DNA of 46,757 nt. It comes from Paracoccus saliphilus (GTDB lineage: Bacteria > Pseudomonadota > Alphaproteobacteria > Rhodobacterales > Rhodobacteraceae). The stretch's first letter is position 1; every line of letters starts with the position of its first letter. Under the pieces are notes generated by a model, which was not told the origin of the DNA, ran no database searches, and worked only from the letters and a program-made list of their open reading frames with translations. Below are positions 17,749-26,521 of the stretch, one piece after another. Position numbers and translations under genes: made by a program. The stretch lies in NCBI GenBank assembly GCA_003255745.1, contig KZ836037.1, positions 1,841 through 48,597 on the forward strand. The letters are read 5' to 3'.

Positions 17749-17888
17749 TCGAACTTGGCAAATACGCCACCACCGTCCTGCTGGCCTATGGGGTCAGCCT
17801 GGCACTGCTGGCGGGCCTGATCTGGCACACGGTCGCGGCCAATGCCCGCGCCCGCCGCAACCTGGAAGAGCATGATAGGCATGGCTAG
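17745..17888 (+). CDS. ccmD: haem exporter protein CcmD
   Basis: Very small membrane protein of 47 residues: one helix (TTVLLAYGVSLALLAGLIW) followed by a basic, Arg-rich tail. It stabilises the CcmC-CcmE complex and aids release of holo-CcmE. The start overlaps the ccmC stop (ATGA) and the stop overlaps the following gene. Size, topology and position between ccmC and ccmG identify it. Confidence 0.9.
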   Translation: MIELGKYATTVLLAYGVSLALLAGLIWHTVAANARARRNLEEHDRHG

Positions 17889-18423
17889 ACTGTCACCCCT
17901 GATGATCCTGCCCCCGGTGGCCTTCGCGGCCTTGGCGGCCACCTTCCTTTGGGGCATGAACCGCGAGGATGCAGGCCTGCTGCCCTCGGCCATGCTGGGC
18001 CGCGAGGCGCCGGCCGTGCCCGCCACCACATTGCCGGGCAAGACCCAGCTGACCGATGCCATGCTGCGCGAACCGGGGGTCAAGCTGGTGAACTTCTGGG
18101 CCAGCTGGTGCCCCCCCTGCCGGGCCGAGCATCCGACGCTGATGGCACTGTCTCAGCAGCTGCCCGTCTATGGCATCGACCTGAAGGACCCGGAGGCGAA
18201 TGCGCTGTCCTTTTTGCAGGAGGACGGTGACCCCTTCGCCGCCCTGGCCACCGACCCGCGCGGCCGGGCGGCCATCGACTGGGGCGTCACCGCTCCTCCC
18301 GAAACCTTCATCATCGACGGCAACGGCCAGATCCTTTATCGCCACGCTGGCCCGCTGATCCGCGAGGATTACCAGAACCGCTTCCTGCCCCAGCTGGAAA
18401 AGGCGCTGGCCGCCGAAAACTGA
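17881..18423 (+). CDS. ccmG: thiol:disulfide interchange protein CcmG/DsbE
   Basis: Membrane-anchored periplasmic thioredoxin-like protein of about 180 residues that reduces apocytochrome c or CcmH. An N-terminal anchor (LMILPPVAFAALAATFLW) is followed by the active site NFWASWCPPCRAEHP with Cys77 and Cys80, and a cis-proline region TAPPETFIID. Starts at 17881 or 17872 are both possible; 17881 matches the family start and GGAAGAG precedes both. It closes the ccm run. ccmE, ccmF and ccmH are absent from this window, as often in this group, and CcdA, which would re-reduce CcmG, is at 30413. Confidence 0.94.
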   Translation: MARLSPLMILPPVAFAALAATFLWGMNREDAGLLPSAMLGREAPAVPATTLPGKTQLTDAMLREPGVKLVNFWASWCPPCRAEHPTLMALSQQLPVYGIDLKDPEANALSFLQEDGDPFAALATDPRGRAAIDWGVTAPPETFIIDGNGQILYRHAGPLIREDYQNRFLPQLEKALAAEN

Positions 18424-18628
18424 CCCTGCAGCTTGCGCCAGATGATTGGTGGATTCAGACTGTCCCCATCGCCCTCCGGTTCATCGCCGCCGTTCAAAGT
18501 GCCAAGAATATTTAACAGGCCGCTGAAATAGTCGGCGACCCTGGAACGCTCTTCTAATCAGGAAGGATTGCCCCTGCTCCTTACCCTAGGCTCAGAGCAC
18601 ATTTTGCCGATCCTCTCGTTGCTCCTGA
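18424..18628. other. non-coding stretch beside transposase remnant
   Basis: No credible gene. It lies downstream of the transposase remnant and is locally more AT-rich than the flanking genes. It is probably insertion-sequence flank or decayed insertion-sequence DNA. No clear terminal inverted repeat or terminator for ccmG could be recognised. Confidence 0.4.
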
Positions 18629-19189
18629 TCATGTCGCCAGCAACTTTGTTAGCCTCGCCAAGTTACAGTTGGCCATGGTCATCGTGAACTGCGCGCTGAG
18701 CCTTTCGGTGCCGCGCAGCATAGTCGGGGCCGTCAAGCCCACGGTCTTGGCCCAACCTAAGGGCTCTTCGATCTTCTTTCGCCGTTTCTGCAACATAGCG
18801 TAGCCTGAATAACGGATCGTTCGGCCGTCTATCGCGGAATGGCGCGACTTGCTGGTGACGTGCGGCGTGACGCACATCTGACGAAATTCTGAGATGAAGT
18901 CCGCGCTGGCGTACCCTTTGTCGGCACCAAGTGTGAGGCACCAGGTCGAGCCTGGGGAGTGGCGGTTGACTAACTTCAATGCGGCCTTTCGCTCTGCGTG
19001 GCCGTCGATTTACGTGACCTCCGCCTGCACGATCAGTCCGTTACGCTTTTCCATCGGCGTATGGCCCATGAAGCAAAGGATGGCCCGGGCGCCGGACGAC
19101 TTCTTGTAGAGCCGCGCCTGAGGACAGGTCATTGAGGCATACATCGTGTCCCCGCGGGTATTGGAGCAACAGAGAAACACGAGGGACGG
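18629..19189 (-). pseudogene. IS5-like transposase remnant, truncated with in-frame stop
   Basis: C-terminal part of a DDE transposase. In one frame it reads CPQARLYKKSSG, AILCFMGHTPMEKRNGLIVQ, then a TAA stop (19012-19010), then IDGHAERKAALK, LGADKGY with the second catalytic Asp, and YAMLQKRRKKIEEPLGWAK. The last matches the Y-(2)-R-(3)-E-(6)-K signature of IS4/IS5-type enzymes and holds the catalytic Glu. The N-terminal third with the first Asp is missing, so it cannot be active. The largest open piece starts at 18979. It marks a past insertion between the ccm genes and acnA. Confidence 0.85.
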
Positions 19190-19235
19190 CTTTGGCTTCT
19201 TCGTTGGTCAAATACCCATCTTTTTATCTTGCAAA

Positions 19236-19268
19236 GAAAAACCCCCGGCGCAGTGCCGGGGGTTTTTG
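19236..19268 (-). terminator. terminator of acnA
   Basis: The stem ACCCCCGGC/GCCGGGGGT (19241-19249 and 19255-19263) has a 5-base loop and is flanked by A-rich DNA on the left and TTTTT on the right. It can therefore terminate on both strands, and lies 11 bases after the acnA stop codon. Confidence 0.9.
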
Positions 19269-19278
19269 TCGTTCTTGA

Positions 19279-22059
19279 TCAGGCGGCAGCAAGATTGCGC
19301 AGCACGTAGTGCAGCACGCCGCCGTTCTTCAGATAGTCGATCTCGACCTCGGTATCGACACGGGCCTTCAGCTGGATTTCCTTCACCGTGCCGTCGACAT
19401 AGGTGATGGTGCAGGGGACCAGCGACAGCGGCTTGAACTCGCCTGACAGGCCATCGATCGAGATGGTCTCATCCCCGGTCAGGTTCAGCGACTTGCGGTT
19501 CTGGCCATCGGTGAACTCGAAGGGGATGACGCCCATGCCCACCAGGTTCGAGCGGTGGATACGCTCGAAGCTTTCGGCGATGACCGCCTTGACGCCCAGC
19601 AGGTTCGTGCCCTTGGCCGCCCAGTCCCGGCTGGAGCCCGCGCCGTATTCGATGCCGCCGATGACGACCAGGGGCGTGCCCTCCTCGGCATAGGACATGG
19701 CCGCGTCATAGATCGGCGCCTGGTTGCCCTGCGCGTCCTTGGAATAGCCGCCTTCGACCCCGTCCAGCATCTCGTTCTTGATGCGGATGTTGGCGAATGT
19801 GCCGCGCATCATGATTTCGTGGTTGCCGCGGCGCGAACCGTAGCTGTTGAAATCGCGCGGCGCCACCTGGCGCTCGGTCAGGTACTGGCCGGCCGGGGTG
19901 GTCGGCTTGAACGAACCCGCGGGCGAGATGTGGTCGGTGGTGATCATGTCGCCCAGAAGCGCCAGGATCCGCGCGCCCTTGACATCGTCGATCGTGCCAG
20001 GCTGTTGCGACATGCCCTGGAAATAGGGCGGGTTCTGGATGTAGGTCGAGCTTGCCGGCCAGTCATAAGTCTCGCTGTCGGTGATCTCGACGCCCTGCCA
20101 GCGCTCATCGCCCTTGAAGACGTCGGCGTATTTGGCCTGGAACATCTCGCGCGTGACGATGCGGTCGACCATGTCCGACACTTCCTTCGAGGTCGGCCAG
20201 ATGTCCTTGAGGAAGACCGGCTTGCCGTCCGGCGTATGGGCCAGCGGATCGCGGGTCACGTCGATGTTCATGTCGCCGGCCAGCGCATAGGCCACGACCA
20301 GCGGGGGCGAGGCCAGATAGTTCGCGCGAACGTCCGGGCTGATGCGCCCTTCGAAGTTGCGGTTGCCCGACAGAACCGACACGGCCACCAGGTCGTTGTC
20401 GTTGATCGCCTTCGATATCTCGGGCTGCAGCGGCCCCGAGTTGCCGATGCAGGTGGTGCAGCCAAAGCCCACCAGGTTGAAGCCGAGCGCGTCCAGGTCC
20501 TCCTGCAGACCGGCGGCCTTCAGGTATTCCTCGACCACCTGCGAACCGGGTGCCAGCGATGTCTTGACCCAAGGCTTGCGGGTCAGACCAAGCGCGCGCG
20601 CCTTGCGCGCCACAAGCCCTGCGGCCATCAGCACATAAGGGTTCGAAGTGTTGGTGCAGGACGTGATCGAGGCGATCACGACCGAACCGTCACGCAGCAC
20701 ATAATCCTCGCCCTCGACGGGCGCGCTGTTCAGATGGCCGTGGCTGCCGCCGGGGATGTCCGCGGGGGCGGGGCTGGGCGAGCCGCCTTCCTCGGTCATC
20801 TCGGCCTTTTCCTCGACCGGAACCGCGGGGGCGGGGCGCAGGCCCTTGATGTAGTCGCCGAAGGTCTGCGCGGCTGCGGTCAGCGGCACGTGGTCCTGCG
20901 GACGCTTGGGCCCCGAGATGGCCGGCACGACGGTGCTCTGGTCCAGTTCCAGCGTCGAGGAATAGACCGGCGCATAGTCGGCGGTGCGCCAGAAGCCGTT
21001 TTCCTTGGCATAGGCCTCGACCAAGGCGATGCGGTCTTCTTCACGCCCGGTCTGGCGCAGATAGCGCAGCGTCTCGTCGTCGATCGGGAAGAAGCCGCAT
21101 GTGGCGCCGTATTCGGGGGCCATGTTGGCGATGGTCGCACGGTCGGCCAGCGGCATGTTGTCCAGGCCCTCGCCATAGAACTCGACGAACTTGCCCACGA
21201 CGCCGTGCTTGCGCAGCATCTGCACGACCTTCAGCACCAGGTCGGTGGCGGTTACGCCCTCGGCCAGGGCGCCGGTGATCTTGAAGCCGACGACTTCGGG
21301 GATCAGCATCGAGATCGGCTGGCCCAGCATCGCGGCCTCGGCCTCGATGCCGCCCACGCCCCAACCCAGTACTGCCAGGCCGTTCACCATGGTCGTGTGA
21401 CTGTCGGTGCCGACCAGCGTGTCGGGATATGCGACGGTCTTGCCCGACTGATCGGTGTCGGTCCAGACGGTCTGGGCCAGATATTCCAGGTTCACCTGGT
21501 GGCAGATGCCGGTGCCGGGCGGCACAACGCGGAAGTTGTTGAAGGCCTTCTGGCCCCATTTCAGGAACGTGTAACGCTCCATGTTGCGCTCGTATTCCAG
21601 CTCGACGTTGCGCTGGAAGGCGCGGGGGGTGCCGAATTCGTCGATCATGACCGAATGGTCGATGACCAGGTCGACCGGGTTCAGCGGGTTGATCTTCTGC
21701 GCGTCGCCGCCAAGCGCCTTGATGCCGTCGCGCATCGCTGCCAGGTCGACCACGGCCGGAACGCCGGTAAAGTCCTGCATCAGAACGCGGGCCGGGCGAT
21801 AGGCGATCTCGCGCGGGTTCTTGCCGCCAAGCGTCGCCCATTCGGCGAATGCCTTGATGTCGTCCAGCGACACGGTGTGGCCGCCGTCCTCGAAGCGCAG
21901 CATGTTCTCCAGCACGACCTTCAGCGCGGCCGGCAGTTTCGAGAAGTCGCCAAGCCCTGCCTCGGTGGCGGCGGCGATCGAGTAGTAGTCGACCTGGCTG
22001 CCGCCGACCGCAAGGGTGCGGCGGGTTTTGGCGGTGTCGGTTCCGGTCTGGATGGGCAT
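19279..22059 (-). CDS. acnA: aconitate hydratase AcnA
   Basis: TCA-cycle enzyme of 926 residues that interconverts citrate and isocitrate using a [4Fe-4S] cluster. Cluster cysteines are in [13 protein letters not shown] and [14 protein letters not shown]. Other family motifs are [22 protein letters not shown], the substrate-binding [17 protein letters not shown] and the swivel-domain [17 protein letters not shown]. An insertion rich in Glu, Pro and Ser before [11 protein letters not shown] makes it slightly longer than the roughly 890-residue standard. The ATG at 22059 has GGAGG at a spacing of about 6. The gene is followed by a strong terminator, and its promoter overlaps a perfect palindrome. 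Confidence 0.98.
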   Translation of the reverse strand: MPIQTGTDTAKTRRTLAVGGSQVDYYSIAAATEAGLGDFSKLPAALKVVLENMLRFEDGGHTVSLDDIKAFAEWATLGGKNPREIAYRPARVLMQDFTGVPAVVDLAAMRDGIKALGGDAQKINPLNPVDLVIDHSVMIDEFGTPRAFQRNVELEYERNMERYTFLKWGQKAFNNFRVVPPGTGICHQVNLEYLAQTVWTDTDQSGKTVAYPDTLVGTDSHTTMVNGLAVLGWGVGGIEAEAAMLGQPISMLIPEVVGFKITGALAEGVTATDLVLKVVQMLRKHGVVGKFVEFYGEGLDNMPLADRATIANMAPEYGATCGFFPIDDETLRYLRQTGREEDRIALVEAYAKENGFWRTADYAPVYSSTLELDQSTVVPAISGPKRPQDHVPLTAAAQTFGDYIKGLRPAPAVPVEEKAEMTEEGGSPSPAPADIPGGSHGHLNSAPVEGEDYVLRDGSVVIASITSCTNTSNPYVLMAAGLVARKARALGLTRKPWVKTSLAPGSQVVEEYLKAAGLQEDLDALGFNLVGFGCTTCIGNSGPLQPEISKAINDNDLVAVSVLSGNRNFEGRISPDVRANYLASPPLVVAYALAGDMNIDVTRDPLAHTPDGKPVFLKDIWPTSKEVSDMVDRIVTREMFQAKYADVFKGDERWQGVEITDSETYDWPASSTYIQNPPYFQGMSQQPGTIDDVKGARILALLGDMITTDHISPAGSFKPTTPAGQYLTERQVAPRDFNSYGSRRGNHEIMMRGTFANIRIKNEMLDGVEGGYSKDAQGNQAPIYDAAMSYAEEGTPLVVIGGIEYGAGSSRDWAAKGTNLLGVKAVIAESFERIHRSNLVGMGVIPFEFTDGQNRKSLNLTGDETISIDGLSGEFKPLSLVPCTITYVDGTVKEIQLKARVDTEVEIDYLKNGGVLHYVLRNLAAA

Positions 22060-22155
22060 CAGGGCCTCCCTGTCTGCAAGAATGGATGGGTCGGGCATGC
22101 GTGCCCCTGCTTTGCCCCATCGTCCGGGCCGCTGCAAGGGCGGGCATGCAAGATT

Positions 22156-22171
22156 GTATGCAATCGCATAC
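22156..22171. promoter_or_regulatory. palindromic operator-like site at acnA promoter
   Basis: GTATGC, AATC and GCATAC form a perfect 6-bp inverted repeat with a 4-base spacer. It covers the predicted -10 and start region of the minus-strand acnA promoter. Arms of GTAT/ATAC type are common among GntR-family operators, but the regulator here is unknown. Confidence 0.5.
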
Positions 22172-22193
22172 CATGTTATCGGCTGTTGCTCAA
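22165..22193 (-). promoter_or_regulatory. candidate promoter of acnA
   Basis: On the minus strand, TTGAGC (22193-22188), a 17-base spacer and TATGCG (22170-22165) fit a housekeeping promoter. Transcription would start near 22158, giving a leader of about 99 bases before the ATG at 22059. The palindrome at 22156-22171 overlaps the -10 element, a geometry expected of repression. Confidence 0.5.
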
Positions 22194-22237
22194 GGGGCAC
22201 GGCTCGGCAGAGGGACATTGGTTAACGAAGCCTTGAT

Positions 22238-22266
22238 TTGGCCGCGACCGGCGCGCGACGCTATCA
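22238..22266 (+). promoter_or_regulatory. candidate promoter of DUF1223 gene
   Basis: TTGGCC (22238-22243), a 17-base spacer and CTATCA (22261-22266) lie 33 bases upstream of the ATG at 22299. The match is moderate. Confidence 0.35.
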
Positions 22267-22298
22267 CGGACAGGTTGAAACACGATAGGAATGAAAAC

Positions 22299-24011
22299 AT
22301 GGCCATGCGGCCTGCACAGCAGCCCGGCGGGCCCGGTCCCGTAACGGGACAGGGCCGTTTGCGCGCCGCGGCCGTGGCCGCGCTTGCCGCGCTGTGCCTG
22401 GTGCTGGTTCCGGTGACCGCCCCCGCCCAAGGCAACTCGGGCAAGGGCGGGGGTGGGGGCGGTCAATCGGACTCCCGCGGCAATTCGGGCGAATCTTCTG
22501 GCCGATCGGGCGGTTCGCGCGGCGGATCAGGCGGCGGATCAGGCGAGTCGCGTGGTGGATCGGGCGAGGCTTCGGGCCGCGCCGGCGGCGGCGGCCGATC
22601 CGACGCCAGCCCCGGCAGGTCCGGCAGCGCTCCCGGGCGTGCCGATAGCGCGCCCGGCAGATCGAGCAGCGCCCCGGGCCGCTCCGACGACGGCCCCAGC
22701 AGCTTCGGCGTCTCGCGCGGCCGGTCCGACAGCGCCCCGGGCCGCGCGACCGGTGCGCCGGGCCGGGCGCAGGCGGCACCGGAACGGTCGAACAGCGCTC
22801 CCGGCAGATCGACGGGCGCGACCGGCCGCCGGAGCCCTGCGGCGACAGCGGCCCCCGCGCCCGCAGTCCGCACCGCCCCGACCCGCAGCGCCCCCGCCGC
22901 GCGCAGTGCGCCCCCGGCGCGCGCCTCGGTCAACAAGCCGACGCGACTGCGCAGCTCGGCGCGCCCGCCGGTCCGGGTTCTGCCCCCGGCGCCTTCGGTA
23001 CCCCCGGTACGGCCCCTCCTGGCGCCGCCCGCCCCGGACACGGTTCCAGCCCAGCGCGCACCCCTGGCCGAGGTCGCGCCCCCGGCGATGCCCCCCGCCG
23101 CCAGCCCCGCAATGCCTTCTGCCTCGCCACCGGCGGCGACCATGCCTCCGGTGGACAGGCCGCCCGTGGCCGCGCCGCAGGCGCCCGCGGCCCCGGTGAT
23201 CACCGCCCCGGTGATCGCGGCCCCCGCCGATCCGGGCCGGGTCGACCCCTCGGCCCTGAACCTGTTCCAGGCCAATCCCTATGACACCCTTCCGATCATC
23301 GAGCAGGCACCGCCCGACACGCCCAGCCTGCCGACATCGACCCTGCCGGTGGTGGTCGAGCTGTTTACCTCGCAGGGCTGCTCGTCCTGTCCGCCGGCCG
23401 ATGCCATGCTGACCATGCTGAAAGGGCAGGGCGACGTGCTGCCCCTGTCCTATCATGTCGATTACTGGGACTATCTGGGCTGGGAGGACAGCTTTGCCCG
23501 CCCCGAGTTCAGCGAGCGTCAGACCGGATATGCCAATGTCGCCGGAGAGCGGTCGGTCTATACCCCGCAGATGATCGTCGATGGGCAGGACACCGCCGTG
23601 GCGCCCGATCCGACGCAGCTGATGGGCCTGATCGACGGACGCCGCTATGCCCCCGCCATGATCAGCATCCAGCGCGAGACGACCCGCGACGGCGTGTCGA
23701 TCGAACTGCAACCCTTGTCCGACCTCGACAGTCCGGTGGATATCGCCCTGGTGCGCTATGCCCCGCTGCGCATCGTCGAGGTGCGCGGCGGCGAGAACAG
23801 CGGCAAGTCGGTGGCCTACAGCAACGTCGTGCTGTCGCACGAGCGGCTGGCGCGATGGGACGGCAAGGGACCGCTGCGCCTGAACGTCCGGCCCGAGCAG
23901 GTCGGCGACGACCGTTACCCCCCGGACACCCGCCACGCCGTGCTGGTGCAGCAGGTGCGCGGTCCGCGCAGCAGGCCCGGACCCATTCTGGCAGCCATCA
24001 AGCTGGATTGA
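22299..24011 (+). CDS. secreted DUF1223 protein with long low-complexity N terminus
   Basis: Protein of 570 residues. A signal peptide (hydrophobic core AAAVAALAALCLVLVPV) is probably cleaved after APAQG near residue 45. Residues about 46-105 are Gly/Ser/Arg-rich. Residues about 105-170 repeat short units such as SAPGRS and SAPGRA. Residues about 170-330 are Pro/Ala-rich. The C-terminal 225 residues are a DUF1223 domain, a thioredoxin-like fold that starts VVVELFTSQGCSSCPPADAML, with the CxxC pair at Cys361 and Cys364. DUF1223 proteins are usually about 230-270 residues, so the N-terminal half is an unusual addition. AGGA lies 9 bases before the ATG. Function unknown; a periplasmic redox role is possible. 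Confidence 0.88.
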   Translation: MAMRPAQQPGGPGPVTGQGRLRAAAVAALAALCLVLVPVTAPAQGNSGKGGGGGGQSDSRGNSGESSGRSGGSRGGSGGGSGESRGGSGEASGRAGGGGRSDASPGRSGSAPGRADSAPGRSSSAPGRSDDGPSSFGVSRGRSDSAPGRATGAPGRAQAAPERSNSAPGRSTGATGRRSPAATAAPAPAVRTAPTRSAPAARSAPPARASVNKPTRLRSSARPPVRVLPPAPSVPPVRPLLAPPAPDTVPAQRAPLAEVAPPAMPPAASPAMPSASPPAATMPPVDRPPVAAPQAPAAPVITAPVIAAPADPGRVDPSALNLFQANPYDTLPIIEQAPPDTPSLPTSTLPVVVELFTSQGCSSCPPADAMLTMLKGQGDVLPLSYHVDYWDYLGWEDSFARPEFSERQTGYANVAGERSVYTPQMIVDGQDTAVAPDPTQLMGLIDGRRYAPAMISIQRETTRDGVSIELQPLSDLDSPVDIALVRYAPLRIVEVRGGENSGKSVAYSNVVLSHERLARWDGKGPLRLNVRPEQVGDDRYPPDTRHAVLVQQVRGPRSRPGPILAAIKLD

Positions 24012-24107
24012 CGCGGGCGCCCTTGTGGCCTGCCTGATCCTGGGCGAAAAGACCCCTGACGATGACCGCCGCGCGGCGCGCGGCCCCTGGCAGGAGCATA
24101 CCGGCGC

Positions 24108-24725
24108 ATGGAAAACACGAAACCCTGGGTCAAGCCTGCGCTGGAATTCGGACCGCTGATCCTGTTCTTCGCGGTCTTCATGCTGTTTCGCGGCCAGGAC
24201 GTCCAGCTTTGGGGACAAAGCTATGGCGGCTTCATCTTCGCCACGCTGGTCTTCATCCCGGCACTGGTCCTCAGCACGCTGATCCAGTGGCGCATCACCG
24301 GCAAACTGGCGCCGATGCAGGTCGCCACGCTGGTCCTGGTGATCGTCTTTGGCGGCATGTCGGTCTGGCTGAACGATCCACGCTTCTTCAAGCTGAAGCC
24401 CACGATTATCTATGTCCTTTTTGCCGTGATCCTGGGCGTCGGACTGGCGCTGCGCCGCAACTGGCTGGGCGCGGTCCTGTCCGAGGCACTGCCGATGGAC
24501 GCAGAAGGCTGGCGCAAGCTGACCCTGCGCATGGCGCTGTTCTTCCTGGCGCTGGCGGTGGCGAACGAACTGGTCTGGCGCAACATGTCCGAAACTGCCT
24601 GGGTCTATTTCAAGACCTTCGGCCTGCCGGTGCTGCTGTTCGCTTTTCTTCTGGGCAATGCCGGCCTTTACCGCGCCCACGCGCTGCCTGAAAAGGACGG
24701 GGCCAATGACGATCGCGCAGCCTGA
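24108..24725 (+). CDS. yciB: inner-membrane septation protein A-like (YciB/IspZ)
   Basis: Integral membrane protein of 205 residues with five to six helices. Family features are the start KPALEFGPLILFFAVF, the loop WLNDPRFFKLKPTIIYVLFA and the late segment NELVWRNMSETAWVYFKTFG. YciB affects cell envelope synthesis and septation in enterobacteria and Shigella; the biochemical role is not settled. The gene overlaps the start of the glycosyltransferase gene by 20 bases, so the two are probably co-expressed. Confidence 0.93.
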   Translation: MENTKPWVKPALEFGPLILFFAVFMLFRGQDVQLWGQSYGGFIFATLVFIPALVLSTLIQWRITGKLAPMQVATLVLVIVFGGMSVWLNDPRFFKLKPTIIYVLFAVILGVGLALRRNWLGAVLSEALPMDAEGWRKLTLRMALFFLALAVANELVWRNMSETAWVYFKTFGLPVLLFAFLLGNAGLYRAHALPEKDGANDDRAA

Positions 24726-25563
24726 GCGCGCGGCCTGCGACGGCTGCATCACGCTGCCGCTCAGCCGGCAGCGGCTGGCCATCTATCTGATCAACATGGC
24801 GGGGGCCGATGATCGCTTGTCCGCCATGGCCGCCAAACTGGCCGCCGCGGGCCTGCCCTTCACCCGGATCGAGGGGGTGGACGGGCGCAAGCTGGACTTT
24901 CCCATCGCCGAATTCAACGAGACCGCCTATCGCCTGCTGCATGGCCGCCGCACCACCCCGCCCGAGGTGGGCTGCTATCTTAGCCATATCGCCTGCGCGC
25001 GGGCTTTTCTGGACGGCGACGCCGACCTGGCGCTGATCCTGGAAGACGATGTCAGCTTCCAGCCGGATTTCCTGGACGCGCTGGACCGCGCGGCGGCGCA
25101 TCGCGAGCTGTGGAACCTGCTGCGCCTGACCAGCGTGAACCGCGGGCGCAAGCACCGGGTGCGCGACCTGGGCCAGGGACGGCACCTGGCCATTGCCCTG
25201 ACGCGCGAAAAGGGCGCGGGTGCCTATGTCGTGGATCGCCGCGCGGCGCAATGGTTCACCGACAAGCTGCTGCCGATGCGCCTGGCCTTCGACATCGCCT
25301 TTGATCTGGAATACCTGGACGGGCTGCGCGCGGCGTTTCTGGACCCGCTGCCGGCCTCGCAGCGGTCCGACCATCCCACCCAGATCCAGGCGGGCCTTCG
25401 GGCCTATAAGCTGGGCCGCGCGCGGTACCTGACCGTTCTGCCCTATCGCGCCTGGCTGGAGCTGGCGCGGCTGACGTGCCGGGGATGGCGGTTGGCGCGC
25501 GGGCGCCTGTCCTCACGCCCGCAACGACGCGTCCCAGGCGGCGGGACCGGCCAGCAGGCGTGA
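24706..25563 (+). CDS. glycosyltransferase family 25 protein
   Basis: Protein of 285 residues of the LPS-type GT25 family, likely adding a sugar to lipopolysaccharide or another surface glycan. Motifs are IYLINMAGADDRLSAMAAKL at the N terminus, FTRIEGVDGRKLD, EVGCYLSHIACARAF and the metal-binding LILEDDVSF. GAYVVDRRAA and the LDYLDGLRA-like segment follow. The C-terminal tail is basic. The ATG at 24706 has AAGGACGGGG upstream and lies inside yciB. Its last 51 bases overlap the convergent hydrolase gene. Donor and acceptor are not predictable. Confidence 0.9.
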   Translation: MTIAQPERAACDGCITLPLSRQRLAIYLINMAGADDRLSAMAAKLAAAGLPFTRIEGVDGRKLDFPIAEFNETAYRLLHGRRTTPPEVGCYLSHIACARAFLDGDADLALILEDDVSFQPDFLDALDRAAAHRELWNLLRLTSVNRGRKHRVRDLGQGRHLAIALTREKGAGAYVVDRRAAQWFTDKLLPMRLAFDIAFDLEYLDGLRAAFLDPLPASQRSDHPTQIQAGLRAYKLGRARYLTVLPYRAWLELARLTCRGWRLARGRLSSRPQRRVPGGGTGQQA

Positions 25564-26400
25564 CCAGCGCGGCTGCGGCCGTTCGGGCAGATGCAGTCGC
25601 AGCAGGCCCAGGGGCAGGGCCCAGGGGTGGCACAGCGCGGTCCGGTAAAGATCGAACAGCCCGTCCCGGTGAAAGGTCGTCCAGTGCGACATCAGCCGCG
25701 ACCGGCGCCCGGTGGGAAACCCCAGTTCGGCCAGCGCGTCCAGCGTGGCGGCATGGTCGATCTGCAGATCAACCCAGTTCGGCCGCGCCTGCGACAGCCC
25801 GCAGCCGACCGCCCGGCGCCGGCCCTGCGCCAGCAGCTGTTCCAGCCCGAAATCGAACAGATCGTTCTCGCGCGCGGTGACGTTGATGACCTCGGCCCCG
25901 ACGGCGGCGGGGCGGTCCATCGCCTGCGCGGCGCTGTCCTGGAACTCGGCCCCGTTCAGCAGGATCATCCGGCCGATGCTGTCCGCTTGCGCGGTCGCCA
26001 GCGCCTGCAGGGCCACCCGCCCGCCAAGCGAATGGCCGATCAGCCCCACGGGCCGTCCCGCCTGTGTGGCCAGTTCCGATACCAGCCCGCCCAGGTCGGC
26101 CCCGACCTGCCCCGCGCGCGCATAGGCGCCGCGCAGGCTGCCGCGCGCTTCCCAGCCAAAGGCGATGGCCAGCCCCTCGCCGGGGCGGTCGTGGAACCCA
26201 AGCGCGCGGGGCCAGCAGGGCACGCCCGGCGTGGCCTCGGGTGACAGGATGTGGCGATGCGGGTCATGGGCGTACGATCGCGGGGAATAGCGGTAGCCGT
26301 GCAGCATGACGATGACGGGGGCACCGGGCGGAAGGTCGGCGGTCCGGCGCCACAGGTCGGGCGGCAAGGGTTCACCGGCATTTACCCGCATCACCGCCAT
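25513..26400 (-). CDS. alpha/beta hydrolase
   Basis: Serine hydrolase of 295 residues. Features are the oxyanion segment VIVMLHGYRYSP, the nucleophile elbow GLIGHSLGGRVALQAL with the catalytic Ser, and a likely acid and His in the later segments (NVTARENDLFDFG and SHWTTFHRDG). It has no signal peptide. The ATG at 26400 has GGAGG at a spacing of 6. Substrate unknown; lipase or esterase activity is possible. The 3' end overlaps the glycosyltransferase gene tail-to-tail by 51 bases. The SRAP gene lies upstream on the same strand, 121 bases away. Confidence 0.85.
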   Translation of the reverse strand: MAVMRVNAGEPLPPDLWRRTADLPPGAPVIVMLHGYRYSPRSYAHDPHRHILSPEATPGVPCWPRALGFHDRPGEGLAIAFGWEARGSLRGAYARAGQVGADLGGLVSELATQAGRPVGLIGHSLGGRVALQALATAQADSIGRMILLNGAEFQDSAAQAMDRPAAVGAEVINVTARENDLFDFGLEQLLAQGRRRAVGCGLSQARPNWVDLQIDHAATLDALAELGFPTGRRSRLMSHWTTFHRDGLFDLYRTALCHPWALPLGLLRLHLPERPQPRWSRLLAGPAAWDASLRA

Positions 26401-26521
26401 CCCGAACCTCCACCGCAGTCCCGTTGCAACATCGACTACCGGAATGCTGCGACAGCGCCGTGAAGAATTCGTTAAAGCTGCGTGACCCGACGCAGCGCGG
26501 GCGAGACCGGTCACGCAACAC

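Noticed and set aside
19555..22236. Open frame of 893 codons on the plus strand opposite acnA
   Set aside because: Antisense shadow; composition is typical of reversed GC-rich codons and no domain is recognisable.
22539..24782. Open frame of 747 codons opposite the DUF1223 and yciB genes
   Set aside because: Runs antisense across two real genes and carries no motif.
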